Below the pieces are notes generated by a model. The model worked only from the letters and a program-made list of their open reading frames with translations, was not told where the DNA came from and made no database searches. 64,000 bases of DNA from Lethocerus indicus (lineage: Eukaryota; Arthropoda; Insecta; Hemiptera; Belostomatidae): assembly GCA_019843655.1 (NCBI GenBank), contig JACDQD010000006.1:24260246-24324245 (forward strand), written 5' to 3'. Positions 1 through 50,400 of this stretch are shown one piece after another. The translations under genes were made by a program, and so were the position numbers. Positions within the stretch are counted from its first letter, which is position 1. Every line of letters starts with the position of its first letter.

Positions 1-21
1 TTATAAGAAAAATAAAACTTA

Positions 22-37231
<37,210 letters not shown>

Positions 37232-40200
37232 CTGAAAGAAAAGCATTTTGAAATTAGCGATTCGTAATGTTTTTTTTTAATATAAAGATAAACAAGATTT
37301 AATTGCATTGCGATTGAAGCGATGCAAAAGTTCTACAGAGCCAGATTATTAAACCAAGCCAAGAAATATAAGAAAAATTAGTGACACGTGACAGTTCACG
37401 ATATCACGAGTTTTAAGATAATTTATGGATTCGAATGACTGACTAATAGTATTCACTTGCGATTTGATCGCAACCGCTTTCCCTGGAAGCCATATCGGGA
37501 ACGGAGGAGAGATTTTCGAGTGAACTATATCGCAGAGCACGGTGAGCACAGATCGGGATTGCGTTTCGAAAACTAATTACCGTTTCGAAACCGAATTTCA
37601 TCATAATTAACATTTGAGCGGAATCCCTCGGATCGGGCGACCGGGGGATTTCGCAAAACGTCTAACGCAACTAACATCCCGGGATTTTATCCACAATTAA
37701 GCGCCCAGTCTGCGGTTTTGGGAGGCCATTCGCCGCAGTCCATCGGTCGAGACCTCCCCGACTATTGAATCGGAACAAACAATCGAAATATCTGTTCAAC
37801 TCGCAATTCACTCTCTGTGCAGACGGAAAGGAAGAGGTCGGCTAGTTTTTGCGCTACTAATTCAAGGTTAATGTACAGACACTAGAACAACGCAGTTATT
37901 ATTTTTTGTAAAATATATAAAAGGGCATTTAGTCAGAAAAGTGCGAAGTTTCGTCGGATTAACAGAAAATTCTTGAGGGCATGCGTTTTTCATTCCCGTG
38001 GAAATCGTGTAAAAATATAAAATGTATCTTGACCACCTAATGGAGGGGGCGGGGGATGCCACAACCGAACAGAATTCAGAAACTGACACTGGGTCGTTAC
38101 CGGGAAAAGGCTCATCCCGATAGTTGAGCAGGTCCGTGGGGCACCTTTTGCTAACGACGCCGAATTAGAGGTAAGCGGGCCTAATGTAGCGGCAGTGTGT
38201 AACGCCAGAGGAGAGAGCAAATGGCTCAATCCCTCATGACTCTAGAACAAGGCTGGTCTGAAAACGGGCAACCCCTTTAATTATATACAACGGAGGGGGG
38301 CATTACTTGGCCCGCACACTTACCCCAAGGCTCTCCCTTTACTTTCCGGTAATTAAAAATACTTTTTTCGTGTTATAAACAACCCACCCCTTTCTGTAAG
38401 AAAGCGCTTTTTTCGAGAGGACCGAAATCAATCTTCCGAATTCCGGGTTGATTTTAATATCTCGCAAAACAAAAACACAAGTTACGAAAAGCAGAGATTG
38501 TTGTAGAGGGATTCATAACAACTGACGAACGAATCAACTCGACAGAGCTTTATTGTGTTTTACTGATATTCTGCGCTGTAACTTATATAAACAAAATTTA
38601 TAAAATCTATCTATCAAAAAATCAAATTTTAAGATTCTATATTTATACTAGACCCAGGAAGGAAAGGATACTGGGTGTATATATGATTTATTACATATGT
38701 TTTGGGTTAAGCTATTTTAATATAACGGAATAATAACTTTACCAAAAGTGTTGTAGTGCGTGAACTTGTATATGCCGATAACTTAGTTGTACGCGAGTGG
38801 GCCAAATTCGAAACGGGGGGAGGGGGAGGGGTTTGGGCTGCGTTGTTCGGAAATATGCAAAACATATTTGCGCGTGGGACTGAGAAACGCTCAGAGAAAA
38901 CATTCGGCAGCCGGGCCATCCAAATAACAAATAGGATTTCAGAGAGCCGGGCTCCATTATTCAGGGCTGAATATTATTCAGGGGGCCGTGTCGCTCCACC
39001 CGTCGTACCGCTAAAATATTGGCGGGGCACCCCGTCCGAACCCGCCCCACCCTCCCTCCTGCCTCACCATCACACAGACCACCTTCGATACTTTATCAAG
39101 ACATACTTTATTAATTAAACCTAAAAACAGTACGTTAGCAAATAGCAGATCATACGAGTAGATTTATGGCGGGCTAAAAATATTTATAATTATCGTAATA
39201 CCAAAAAATAAAACTCAATTTATTTAGGTCAAACTATCACCATACTGTCCTTCCTCTAGTAACTTATTATTTAAAATCAATTACGAACAGTTACGAATTC
39301 CTTACAGTGCAGTAATATTTACAGTACGACAAATATCAGTTAAAGAACCCGGTCGATAGATTTCGGTGGTACATATGGCACATATTGACACTGCACTTCT
39401 ATTTTGGAAATCCGGATCAATAGTGTGGGGGGATAGTACACCCCACTACGCTAAATTGAAATGAAAAATAATGAAGAGTGCTCTGCCGGCACACTGGAAA
39501 AAGGGGAAGAGGGTGGTTTTGGAAGCCCGTTTCGGGTTAGGACATTCTTACTGTAACGGTGACAGTGCAGATGGGATGCTCCATCGGCAACTGTCCTCGG
39601 CGCGTGGGCGCTTCCGTAATTTACTGATGGAAAGTTAATGTGTGTGGTGAGAAGTCGAACACGGTCTAGCGTAGGACTAAATCGGCAAGTGAGAAAAGAG
39701 AAGACAGCAAAAATGACGACATATAGAAGTTATAACTATTTTTAAAACTATTTAGGTTTCACCAAGTATTTACATGAAAATATTGTGAAAGTATTGTGAA
39801 ATACGTTGTTATAGAAAGCGTTTTAATACCAGCAGCATTTAATCAGAGTTCGCAATTCTAATTATACTTTGTAAGTTGAATCGCACGGAATGTCTAGAGA
39901 ATATTATATTCCAATATATGTGTAGGGGGTCGGCGCGGTATGTTTTAACTGTTTGTGCGTGCTAATGGCCAGACTTAGCTGTTCAACAAACGATAACTCG
40001 GAATCAAATTACTATGTCCATATTGGATCTGAACGCTAGGATGGGTCGGTCGCCTTAGCGACCGCAGAATTTCATTTCATTTCAATTATGACTTCAAAAC
40101 TGGATTCCGGTGGAATTGACGGCTCTAATTAAATACTTTTCTTTCATCTTTCATCTAAATGTAGCAACAAATAAAATCGGATATATACACGCTGCGGCGG

Positions 40201-41295
40201 CAAAAAGCTAGCGGACTGATTTTGTTTTCCAATAATGCAATCAAACTGGGAACCCGAATTAAAGTCTAGCGCAGAGCGTTTCCTGGGCGGACCCAGCGCT
40301 GCCCGTTTTGTCTGCAATTGTACCGCTCGCAAATTTCATTAATTCTACCGATAAATGGCGAAAGGTCGGCAGACAATTTGAGGAATCCTTTTTCGATCGG
40401 AGTTTTAAATTATTATTTGTTTTTAAACTGCAACAGAAACCAGTACTGAAAATATTTGCTTTAGTTTAAATAATCCCTTTTGTACCGACCATTTAATCGG
40501 CCAAAATCTCCGATTTTAATTTTCAGAGTCGTACACATTATTAGCATTTGAGGGATTCTAGGCATAAAAAAATACATTCACGCGACCAAACATACGGACA
40601 GAATATGTGAAGATGTATACTGTGACATTATTTAAATGGGTGATCGATTAGGGATGCGCTAGTGATTCGCAGAATTTATTAATAAATGACAAGTTTGTAC
40701 TTATAAGGCGGAAAAACGAAGGAAAATATGAAGTTGTAATTGTTCACCTCTGAAAAAACAGGAAAGAGAGAATAACATCCGATACTTTTCTGATATGCAT
40801 GCTGCTTACATGTACTCAGAATACATGGGTGAATTCCGGGGAACCGGTGTTGTTGGCAGTATGCTATGTAGAAAATTATAAACCGCGGCCGGGGCGTTGG
40901 CGTGAGCTGGTATCTCGGCAGCGGGGAAAGCATCGGTTTTGGGTAAGAGTGAGTCCTAGAGGCGGGCTGTTTGCTCGGCCGACCCAGTCGAAACTTCAGT
41001 TTGCCGACTAAACCCCCAACTCAAACAGGGAGACGCCCCTACATCACATAATCAACCCCCGCCCCCGCCCCCAAATATGCTCGCCGCCCACGTTCAACAC
41101 CCCGCTGAAAAAGAACCCCGCCCGCCCGAGCGCCATACAGAAAAGGACCTACGCCCCTCGCAGTTCTCAGACGGATTCAGTTGTTGAACTTCTGAATCAA
41201 TGGTCTGCTCAGCCAAATGACAGAGTCTGTTAAGTATATCCCTTAAGTGTACCAAAGTAAAGGTTTAATAACACCGATTGTATTGTAACGATCGT

Positions 41296-41445
41296 AACCT
41301 AATAACAGCCGATCGCAGATCTTTAAAGTAACATTAAGATTGGCTGTAACTAAAGACCTAATGTAGATCATTAGGTAACTAAAATCATTAGGCCAGACGG
41401 TTATAATTACATACTAGAAAATATTCAAGAGACAACTCTCGGACA
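41296..41445 (+). repeat. Dispersed repeat copy A
   Basis: Contains AACCTAATAACAG-CCGATC-AGATCTTTAAA, then GGCCAGACGGTTATAATTAC and CTAGAAAATATT. The same blocks in the same order and orientation occur at about 43273-43385. Copy A carries about 30 extra bases in the middle with CCTAATGTAGATCATTAGG, a small palindrome. Family unknown. Confidence 0.65.
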
Positions 41446-43272
41446 CAAGAGACTCATTAGACAAAGTTAATAATTCTGAAATTTACGATGTACATACTTT
41501 CTATAAATAATTCACTCAATTTTTAAGGAAGAATTGCTTCTTAATACAAAATATGGGATGTCTGTGTTCTCTTTATACTAAGAACAGAAACTTATATTTT
41601 CGATAATTAACCTATAAAAAACGTAATTAATTGTTTCAATTTAGCAAGTATTCTAATTCCATTACGAGACAATATTTTATAATTTTAATTTAAAATTGAA
41701 CCACGCTCCAGTTATTTTCTGAACCGAACGCATCCATCCATTCATTAACTACGGCAGTACTACGGCACGTACTAATGGTCCACCCTACGCGTTGAAATTT
41801 GATAGTTAATAAATTGCACATTAATGGATGAGCGGAGTTAAGGGCACGAGTAAGCGTTAACGAGGCCAGAGCCAACGGCTAGACGAGTCAATAGTCATTT
41901 GCGTTTTAACCCGAGCACCGCACTGGCATCCACCCCCTCCACCCCTCCCCCTTCAATGGATTCAACGCTCAACGACCCGTGAAATATCTTACACAAGTAT
42001 CTCGATTTTAGATAAATTAAATAAAACAATGGGCTGTTTAAAGACGTTAGGCACTCTCGATTCAATTAGTTCCCTCCATCCATGACGATCAATCTTCGTT
42101 CGCGGCTGAAACGGAAGACACGCGAAAGAATTCAAACCGAACACAACTGAAAATACAAAAGGTGCGGCTTTCTCCCTAATTGGGTTCGCTCAAACGGCAA
42201 CGGGACCCCTATAGTCAGTTTTCACTACGGGCGCTTATCAACCTAACACTGTTCGCCCACATCCGCTTAATTTAAACTAAACATTCGTCCGTTGTTACAC
42301 GTTGGGTCTGCAAAACGAGTTGAAAAGGGAAACGTTTCTTCGCGGATTATCGTTCTTGTCTTACTAGTTTTCAATTACTTTTGAACAAGTGTAAGGTCAC
42401 CTTAATATCGTCAATTAAGCCAATTTCTAATTAAACCAATTAGGAATGGGCTAAAATAAATAATAAATGAAGAATAAATGCTAAGCCACTCGAGACTAAA
42501 CAAAGGTGAGAAGAGGTAGCGCGCTGCCTCTGATGAAACTATTCCGGTTCCAGAGAGCGAGAGCTGTTTTAACGGAGAGATTTTTTTGTTGCAACTTTAA
42601 AACCGACCGTAAATGTGTTTCAGACACTTTAATTACAGTCCCAGTCAATATAATTTCACGCATTTATAATGAACACATTCTTGCGATAGACGGTGAAAAA
42701 GTTGTATGTATTCATTTTTGAAATTAAAGCAACCCAGATTACAATATTAAAAAAATAATACCATTATTATTTATTTTATAAATCCTTACAACCCATACAA
42801 CAAATAGTCAACCAATTTCGAAGTTAATCATGGAAAGAAAATCTATGATTTCGCAGTAAATTTAACCAGTTGCTTGAATCATACATAATTGCGCTGGTCA
42901 GTATCAAATATTAACTAATGACAGATTTTTCACAATATCAGAAATCGTTGAGCAAGCGAAACTGTAATAAAGGCAACTATAATGACAAGAAAGTCAAAAA
43001 AATTTCAAAACCAGCGTTGCATACCAGTGATTTTGTGGAGAGAATAACGAAACGTTTACGCGGTTTAAGAGTACAATTCATACTTAGGTGTACAACACCT
43101 CATTCGTGTACTGTAACTAGCAATCTTACAACAATCCCGTCGCTCGATCGAATTTTTATCAGCGAGGTTTAAACGTCTCGCTTAAACTGAACACAGATTA
43201 AAACACAAGGTTTAATTTTACTACACAATTATCACGAAATTTCGACCTCAAAAAACGTCACACGCTGACCAT

Positions 43273-43385
43273 CATAAACCTAATAACAGAGCCGATCTTA
43301 GATATTTAAAAGAGTTATGGGACTCAAATTACTGGGCCACACGATTAAAATTATATATTAGATATTATTTAAAACCTCCGAACAG
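43273..43385 (+). repeat. Dispersed repeat copy B
   Basis: Contains AACCTAATAACAGAGCCGATC, AGATATTTAAA, then GGGCCACACGATTAAAATTA and TTAGATATTATT, matching copy A at about 41296-41445 with substitutions and small indels. Confidence 0.65.
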
Positions 43386-46300
43386 TTGTGATATAAAGAT
43401 TGTATTTCACGCGCGATGTTTGCAGGACTATTTCGCAGCGCGCACTTGATTTATGCCGAGACCCGTATATAAATAACGTTCGACACTGGGGGCCATTTCT
43501 GGCACAACCGATGCCGGACGTCAAGGGCTGCACAGAAATGAATTATATATCTGGGCCGCTTTGTTCGTCTCGACGTTCTATTTTTTTGGAGCTACATTGG
43601 CGTTCTTTGGCCGTCACGAACTGCCGAACAATAAAACGCCAAGAAACGAAAGGAAATCAAGCTGATTAGTTAAATCTAACCGTTCGAGCAATTGCAATAA
43701 GATCCGTTGCTGAACCCTGTTCGATTCCTGTCGGTAGCATTCCAAACACAATTCGTGAGAATTAAGTATATTATGTTCCCTAACTCCACCTTACGATAAA
43801 ATTAACCGACCCTGAATTGCGGAACTTAAGTTCCGAAGAAGAGTTCTTCAACAACTTTAAATTTTAGATCCTTTTCTTGTGTGACTTCGCCAGAACTGGG
43901 TGTCACAATAGAGTTTAATTGCATTTATCAGTTCTCGAGTTGACTTTGCAGAACGTCTCTCGGAGCGGCCGAAGTGTTTCCGTTAATAGTCAGTCAAAAG
44001 TTGAGAGAGTCCGCTCCATCGGCCGGGTTAATCAGAGAGAAGGCCGCCGACATTTTCAGCTTGAATATTACCGGCCTTAAAGGCGGACCAGTCGGAATGC
44101 TCCGTGTACTTAGCGGCGGTGAGATCGGTTTCGTCCCTGAGGACCGGTCGGGAGTTCAGAAGAGAGGGACGGAAAGGAGTTAACTAGGAGGAGGAAGCCG
44201 CTCCCCCCGCCGTCCGAAACTTGATTTATTACCGGAGCTTAGCTCCCTTTTAAGGGGGGGGGGACACATCGGATTTCCCCCGCCCATAGGACTTAGGAGA
44301 ACGATTAAAGACAGAGGCCGGCTGACTAGTAAGAGCCTGGACCGCAAACTGATCTTGCGACAAATTGAGCCGCATAATATTGTTAAGTCGGACAGAATTA
44401 TAATCACCGGAAAATTATTTACCTAACCTCGATTCATTGTTCGGGAACTAGATCAGTTTCTACTCGTCATTATCGCCGGATTGATGTTACCGTTGGACTT
44501 CATTCATCTCTCTAGCTAGGAGACGCAGCTCACTTCAATATCCTATCTGAGATATGAACACCAAATGCGCACTAGACAATACACTCACACGATCATCAGG
44601 GTATGTAATGTATCAGTGCATACATACATGCATAGTAAAAACAATGTATATCTGCCATCATCATGAATTTCGCCGTTGTATGTGCTGAAATGTACAGAAA
44701 ATCTCCTTGGGCTTTCACCTAAAGAACGTCGTCTCTAGTCGGAGGAATGTCCCCCATTAAACTGGGAGTAACGGTCCTATCAATTCGTTTATGGCTGGAA
44801 TTACACCGCCTTTCCCAGCGGCGATGAGTACTACCGAAATTACCGACTACCACTGAAGTACTTCAGAGAGTTTGCGACACAAACAAAACTGCAAGCATAG
44901 AGCGCTAACTGGTATCGCTATGTAGTTAAATATTTTGATATAATTGAAATGTTTAAAATACCAAACTGAACAATGGATTTGAATTTTGAAACAAATGTAG
45001 GAATAAAGGACAGAAACAAATGTGAGAATCATTCCACAATCTTTATTACTTGCAAATCTCTTTACAATTGGCTATTACAACACTGCGAGGGTTCGACCCT
45101 CAAAACTCGGCATGAGTATTCTCCCCCATCCCGCAAATATCACTTAAAACAACTTTAAGCCTGGAGCCAATTAACCAGTTCGCCAGAGAAGTACAGGCAC
45201 ACAACAATGAGAATAAAAATATCAATAATATCCACATACTAACGTGGTGGTGAAGATGATAATTTTAATATGCGGATGATATTATTAAAAGCGGTGACAA
45301 ATAAGATTCCGTCTGTTCATTATGCAATTTCATATATCACTGTTGATCGAAATTTCAAAACATAATACAATAATTACAACAATTTCAATATACACATATG
45401 CATTGTATGTACATATACATTTTTATTTTGTTAATTTAACATAAGTGATAAGACTAAAAGAAGAAGCATTATTTTTCAATAGCGAAAATAACGGAAATAA
45501 AACGAAAAACAGCTAAGCAGCGCTTATAATTAAGTGTGCCGAGGACAAGAATGCTTTAGTAATTTAGTCCCGGTAGGCGTAACTGACAGTTACTTAACAA
45601 GACAAAGTGACGTAAGTTAAGTTCCATTAATACAAGCATTAATACCCGCCTAAAATATACTCAGCCAGTCTTAATAACTTTACCTAATTTCGGTAGGCGA
45701 CTTTCGATCAACAACGTACTAAAATTAAAATCAAATATAATCCGGTTAATAATTCTACTCCGCTTTACCTAAATGTAACTTAGAAACCATTAATAAATAA
45801 AAATATAAAATACAGTTTAAGAAATAAATATAATCATTATCCCGATTTTATGTACGAATTTTATCACTCGATCTACACCGAAACAGGGGTGCACGCTCAT
45901 GCCCATGTTCCTCAATGTAACTTTAAATGTCGTGCTCTATAATTTCGAGTAATATATCATATTTAGTAATTTAAAACAGGCGAATAAAATACCATCGTCA
46001 GTAGCGTAGTACGTAAAGCCTGCATGTCTATGTCTATGGGGCACCCAATATCTGCACTGTCACTTCCGCTAATACACGTGTGACCGTCTGAGTAATTTAT
46101 TAACGGATGCTACTGATTATAGCACGAAGCTGAAATACATCTCACTGGTTATGGGTACGACCTTCGCTAGTAACGGTGGCATGAAGCCGTAACCGACCTG
46201 ACCCGATTTAAAATAAATGAACTACTACTAGTCAAATTGTTTCCGCAGAGACATTCTACAGACCGTATTACCGACAAACAAAATTTTTTAGAGGGGTGGC

Positions 46301-46651
46301 GGTCGCGAGGGGAGAATAGACAAGGGGGTGTAAAAATAGGGTGGATGGTAAGGACAGTGTTTAACGGTAATTGGGGTGAGGAGGGTGGCGGGATATTTAG
46401 CGCCGCCCCCGCAACACGAGGGAATCAATATCTTATTCAGGCTGGCGAGGGCCGGAGGGAGGGAGGGAGGGAGGGGGGTGGGAGTGAGAGAGGGAGAGAG
46501 TTAGAGAGGAGGGACTCGTTGTCAGTGAGACTTGAGCGGGCTAAGCCGTCTGTCAATCGATACACCCACTTGGCAACACCGCACAAAAACACGCACGGAC
46601 GCACGGCACGGTGGCGGGCCGGGTTGTGTTCACCGCACACACGCACACCAG

Positions 46652-46727
46652 CCGCCTCCGCCTCCGCCTCCACCTCCACCTCCACCTCCACCTCCACCTC
46701 CGCCTCCACCACCGCCGCTGCCGCCCC
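46652..46727 (+). repeat. (CCTCCA/CCTCCG)n hexamer repeat
   Basis: A CCTCCG and CCTCCA tract grading into CCACCGCCGC, within a GC-rich block (46.3-46.9 kb). It makes low-complexity Pro-rich or Ser/Thr-rich frames in all plus-strand readings; none is convincing as a gene. Confidence 0.93.
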
Positions 46728-46904
46728 CAATCCCGCTCTTTTACGGCACCCCGCCCCCACCAACACCGCGACAACTACACCCACCCCCAACATTCCTCCC
46801 CATTTCGGACCCCTACAGTTGAATTGCCCGCCCTTTCTACGACCCGGGCCCACCTGCCGATTTTAACCATCTCAAAAAACGGACGATGTTTCAATACCGC
46901 CTAA

Positions 46905-47461
46905 ATTATAGAAAGACATTTTAGCCGTTAAAGTATTCCAGTTTTTAATATACCTAGATATAATTACGAACTGGATTAAGGTAAACAACAGTTTGGCTCT
47001 TCTACATATCAGCATATTCGTTTATTAAATAAAAATAAAAACCTAAGAAACTTGATTGTAGTGTAAAATGTGCGTGTAGATTGAGTGTGAACTCTCAGGT
47101 GAAATTTAAAACTAAAAATATTCTAAGCGGTGACGCACCATTTGGGACATGATAAAACCACTTAATTTCGTAGAAAGATATTTTAAACAAAAATGTTTTC
47201 ATTTTTCAATATACATATTCTAGGATATAATCACTCATTGGATTAATAGAATCGCGCCTTACGTGTCTAAATACAATATATTCGTTTATTGAATAAACAT
47301 ATAACATAAAAACACTTGTAAAATATTAAATTACGCGTTAAAACAATTATTAATTCCAATTATAAATTAATTATAACTACTCTCGGAGAAAGTCTGAAAA
47401 TAAAAATTATTCGAAGCGGTATAATGCCATTTGGAAGCTAATATAAAACCACTTAATTTCA
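46905..47461. repeat. Diverged tandem duplication, two units of about 265-290 bp
   Basis: Unit A (about 46905-47168) and unit B (about 47169-47461) share, in order, TAGAAAGA-ATTTTA, AATATAC-TA, TATTCGTTTATT (47015 and 47279), CTCTC-G, TTC-AAGCGGT, GCCATTTGG-like and AAAACCACTTAATTTC (47154 and 47445). Offsets range from 264 to 291 bp because of indels. A further decayed start may continue past 47462. Origin unknown. Confidence 0.75.
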
Positions 47462-50400
47462 GCAAGCCCTTGTAATTGATTGAAATACGGAATAATTTTC
47501 ACACACACCGTTTAACTTATATTTAAGATACATTAATTAAAGAATAAACAACACTTGATTTCTATGTTCTGGAAACATTAAGTTCAGATTAGTGACTTCG
47601 TGTTATTTCAACTGTAAAACTGGAGGTAAATTTAATGACCAGATATTGTTTGGCCATTATACCATAGATCGTATATTATTAGAAAATATAGTCATAATAT
47701 TTCTTCTTACAGGAACAAGTGTCACTCGTATAGGACTTCTTCCGATGGAAGGTTGACAATTCCGTTATAATCAAGTTACGCTATTAAAATTTACAATTGG
47801 TTGAAAATTAAAAAGTTCAGCAGTTCCACGGATTACAAATTTTGATTCACAACTCCATTCCAGCTATAATCTTTAGTGTAATACATAAATAAATGCATCG
47901 CGCGGAAATTGAGGCTAACGAACGGACAAGGAATGACCTTCGAGAAGTTGGGAAAAGGGTAAATTGCGATGGAAATTAAGTGACGAACAGGAAATTAAAT
48001 GCTAGAGGAGGAGGACCCGCAATACAGGGCATTATGAGCGGGCCGATGGGGCTGTCAGAATTCGGAATAAATGATGAGGCTGAGTGGTAGGAAAACAGAG
48101 ACAGAGAAACTTAAATCGAGAAACCTTTCCACAACATCGAAAGCAATTTTTATGACAATCTGAACAGACCCGCATTGCGAGTCGGGTACGAAAAAAGATA
48201 ATTGTTTAAAGCCGAGTAACGTGATAAATGCATTACATTTCAACCGTTTTAATGTCTCCAGAAAACCCTATAAATACAACAGTCAATTCAAGAATACTGA
48301 ATGACATTCAATAGCTATTAATCATCGTTGATGTTTAAATTTCAATTCAAAATGTGGAATGATTGCAACAATTCAATACCGACAGGACTTGATAAGCGAG
48401 CAAAGCAATTAAGACTTTAGTAAATCCGATTATAAACTTTTAATCAGTTGAGATAATCTCTTTCACATTTTCCTCAACAGCCTTCTCCCATTACTCGGGC
48501 TGGGGCCTATTCGGCCGGACAGTCCTACCTGCAGATTTTAAATTTTAGAGACGGTATATTTATATGATTCGGTCTCATCGAAGCGGTCTTTAAAATTAAT
48601 AAAACATATGTAACGGTGATACAGGGTTTATGAAGATACTAAACCGCGAGAGAAGCCGTTTCGGCCCGGTTGTTTTGTCTGAGTTGACCGCCCGTCGTGA
48701 AAAGTTAGGGCCCAGTAAAAGAAACCGCTCCCCTGATGACGACGAATAATCGCGGCCGTTGAAACAATCCTAAGTCGGCAGTGTGCCAGAATAAAATAAC
48801 TTTTCTTTAGCAGTATTGAATGCAGTACAGATGTAGGTAGACAGGAAATATATCGCACAGTAGATACATAACACGCACATGCTGTAAGACAAATTGTAAC
48901 GAATTCCAAAAAAAATCGAGTGGAAATATTAAAATTCGAGCACTTCATGATATTTCCATAGGGGACAATAAGAAAATCACATTCTGTATTTGGAGAACGA
49001 AAAAATGCTTTCCTAGCATTCTGCAAGGGCAGTGTTTTAATCAACTGGCACACTCAATTTCTATTTTTTACCTGTAACACATTTTTTAAAAACATTTTAC
49101 CTTTTAGAACATTTTACAGTTTTTTTAGTGGTATCAAATTAAAAAAAATATTTTTTGTGTTTTATTTTTATTTCAATGTCACAGAGTTAAAGGAATACGA
49201 AGGTTTGGAATATTTTAACCCGTTTTATTATCAATTTCGCCTCGCCAATGCGGTACTATGCTTTTAACTAAGGCTATGTAACGACGAAAGTTTAGAACGT
49301 TCTTTATTCCCTAACGGCACGCAATAAGTAGCTCACTATATTACTGACAAAATACTACCGAAGAAGACGTGGCATTACTCTTGTTCTGTTCAAAGGATGA
49401 GAGTTATAGCCTGTCGTTTTATAGCGGCCCCCTCTAATTAAGTCATCGGTAATACCACTTACTGTATTTTTGTGAGACAACTAATTATCTCCATTTGCCT
49501 ACATTAAACCGGTCTATAGTAACCGACGCAATAATCGAATGATATGCAAGCGGCGAAGCGCCGGGGGCCGAACGGCTTATAAATAATTCGGGGCCTGAGG
49601 AGGGGCGCCGGGAGGTTGAAATTTGAACGACCGCCTAAGTAGGGACATTTTCTCGGGGATAAATCCCTTCCCGGCCCCCTTTCTGAATTATAAACTGTCC
49701 GCCGAGCCGAAATTGATTCGGACCCGAACGACACCCATTTACGCACCCGTGCAATTACCCGCGATAATTAAGTAATAAAAGCTTCCTGGTAATAAAGACG
49801 GAGCTGTGAGGGGGGCCTGTGTATTTTCTCCCCTGAAACCAACCCCATTAAAGCCGCCTTGTCTACAGCAATGTTATTTATTTTTTATATCGTTCCGATA
49901 GCGCTTTACAAGTTCCGACACCTGGTTGCTCTTGGCGCAAATTTCATCAATTCACCTGGGAAATTTTAAACAATTAAATATGCTTGTATTATACTGCTAT
50001 TACACTGAACCCAATAGCGATCTGTATATCTGTACCCGGTCGCTGGTAAATGTTTCTGTTATAAACTCTATGCGGGTTTCAGTAGGACTTTTTGATGACC
50101 GACATCATTTTTTATACCCTTGATATTATGCAGTTCTACATAATAACGGTATTACATTTGTTCAAAGAATGTTTTACCACAAAAATAATTATAATCATTC
50201 TTTTTTCTTTAATTTAGTTATACGGAAATAATGACAAAGCAGTGAGTCAACTTTAGAAGTTAATATCTAATTAAAAATTATATGTAATGAGAGATGCTTA
50301 TTATGTTATAAAATATATCAATGGGGGGCACAATTAATTCAAGCTAGTTCAATAAAACCCGGATTGACGATATAATCTCGTTTTATAATCAATATGTGTT

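Noticed and set aside
45085..45105. GAGGGTTCGACCCTC hairpin resembling a tRNA T-arm
   Set aside because: The loop is five bases rather than seven and no cloverleaf surrounds it.
46237..46866. Longest open frame in the window (209 codons, plus strand) and overlapping frames on both strands
   Set aside because: It is driven by GGGA and CCTCCA low-complexity DNA, which keeps all frames open. No domain is recognisable and it has no support as an exon.
48628..49053. 141-codon minus-strand frame with a hydrophobic middle
   Set aside because: No similarity recognised and no splice or promoter context. Considered a chance frame.
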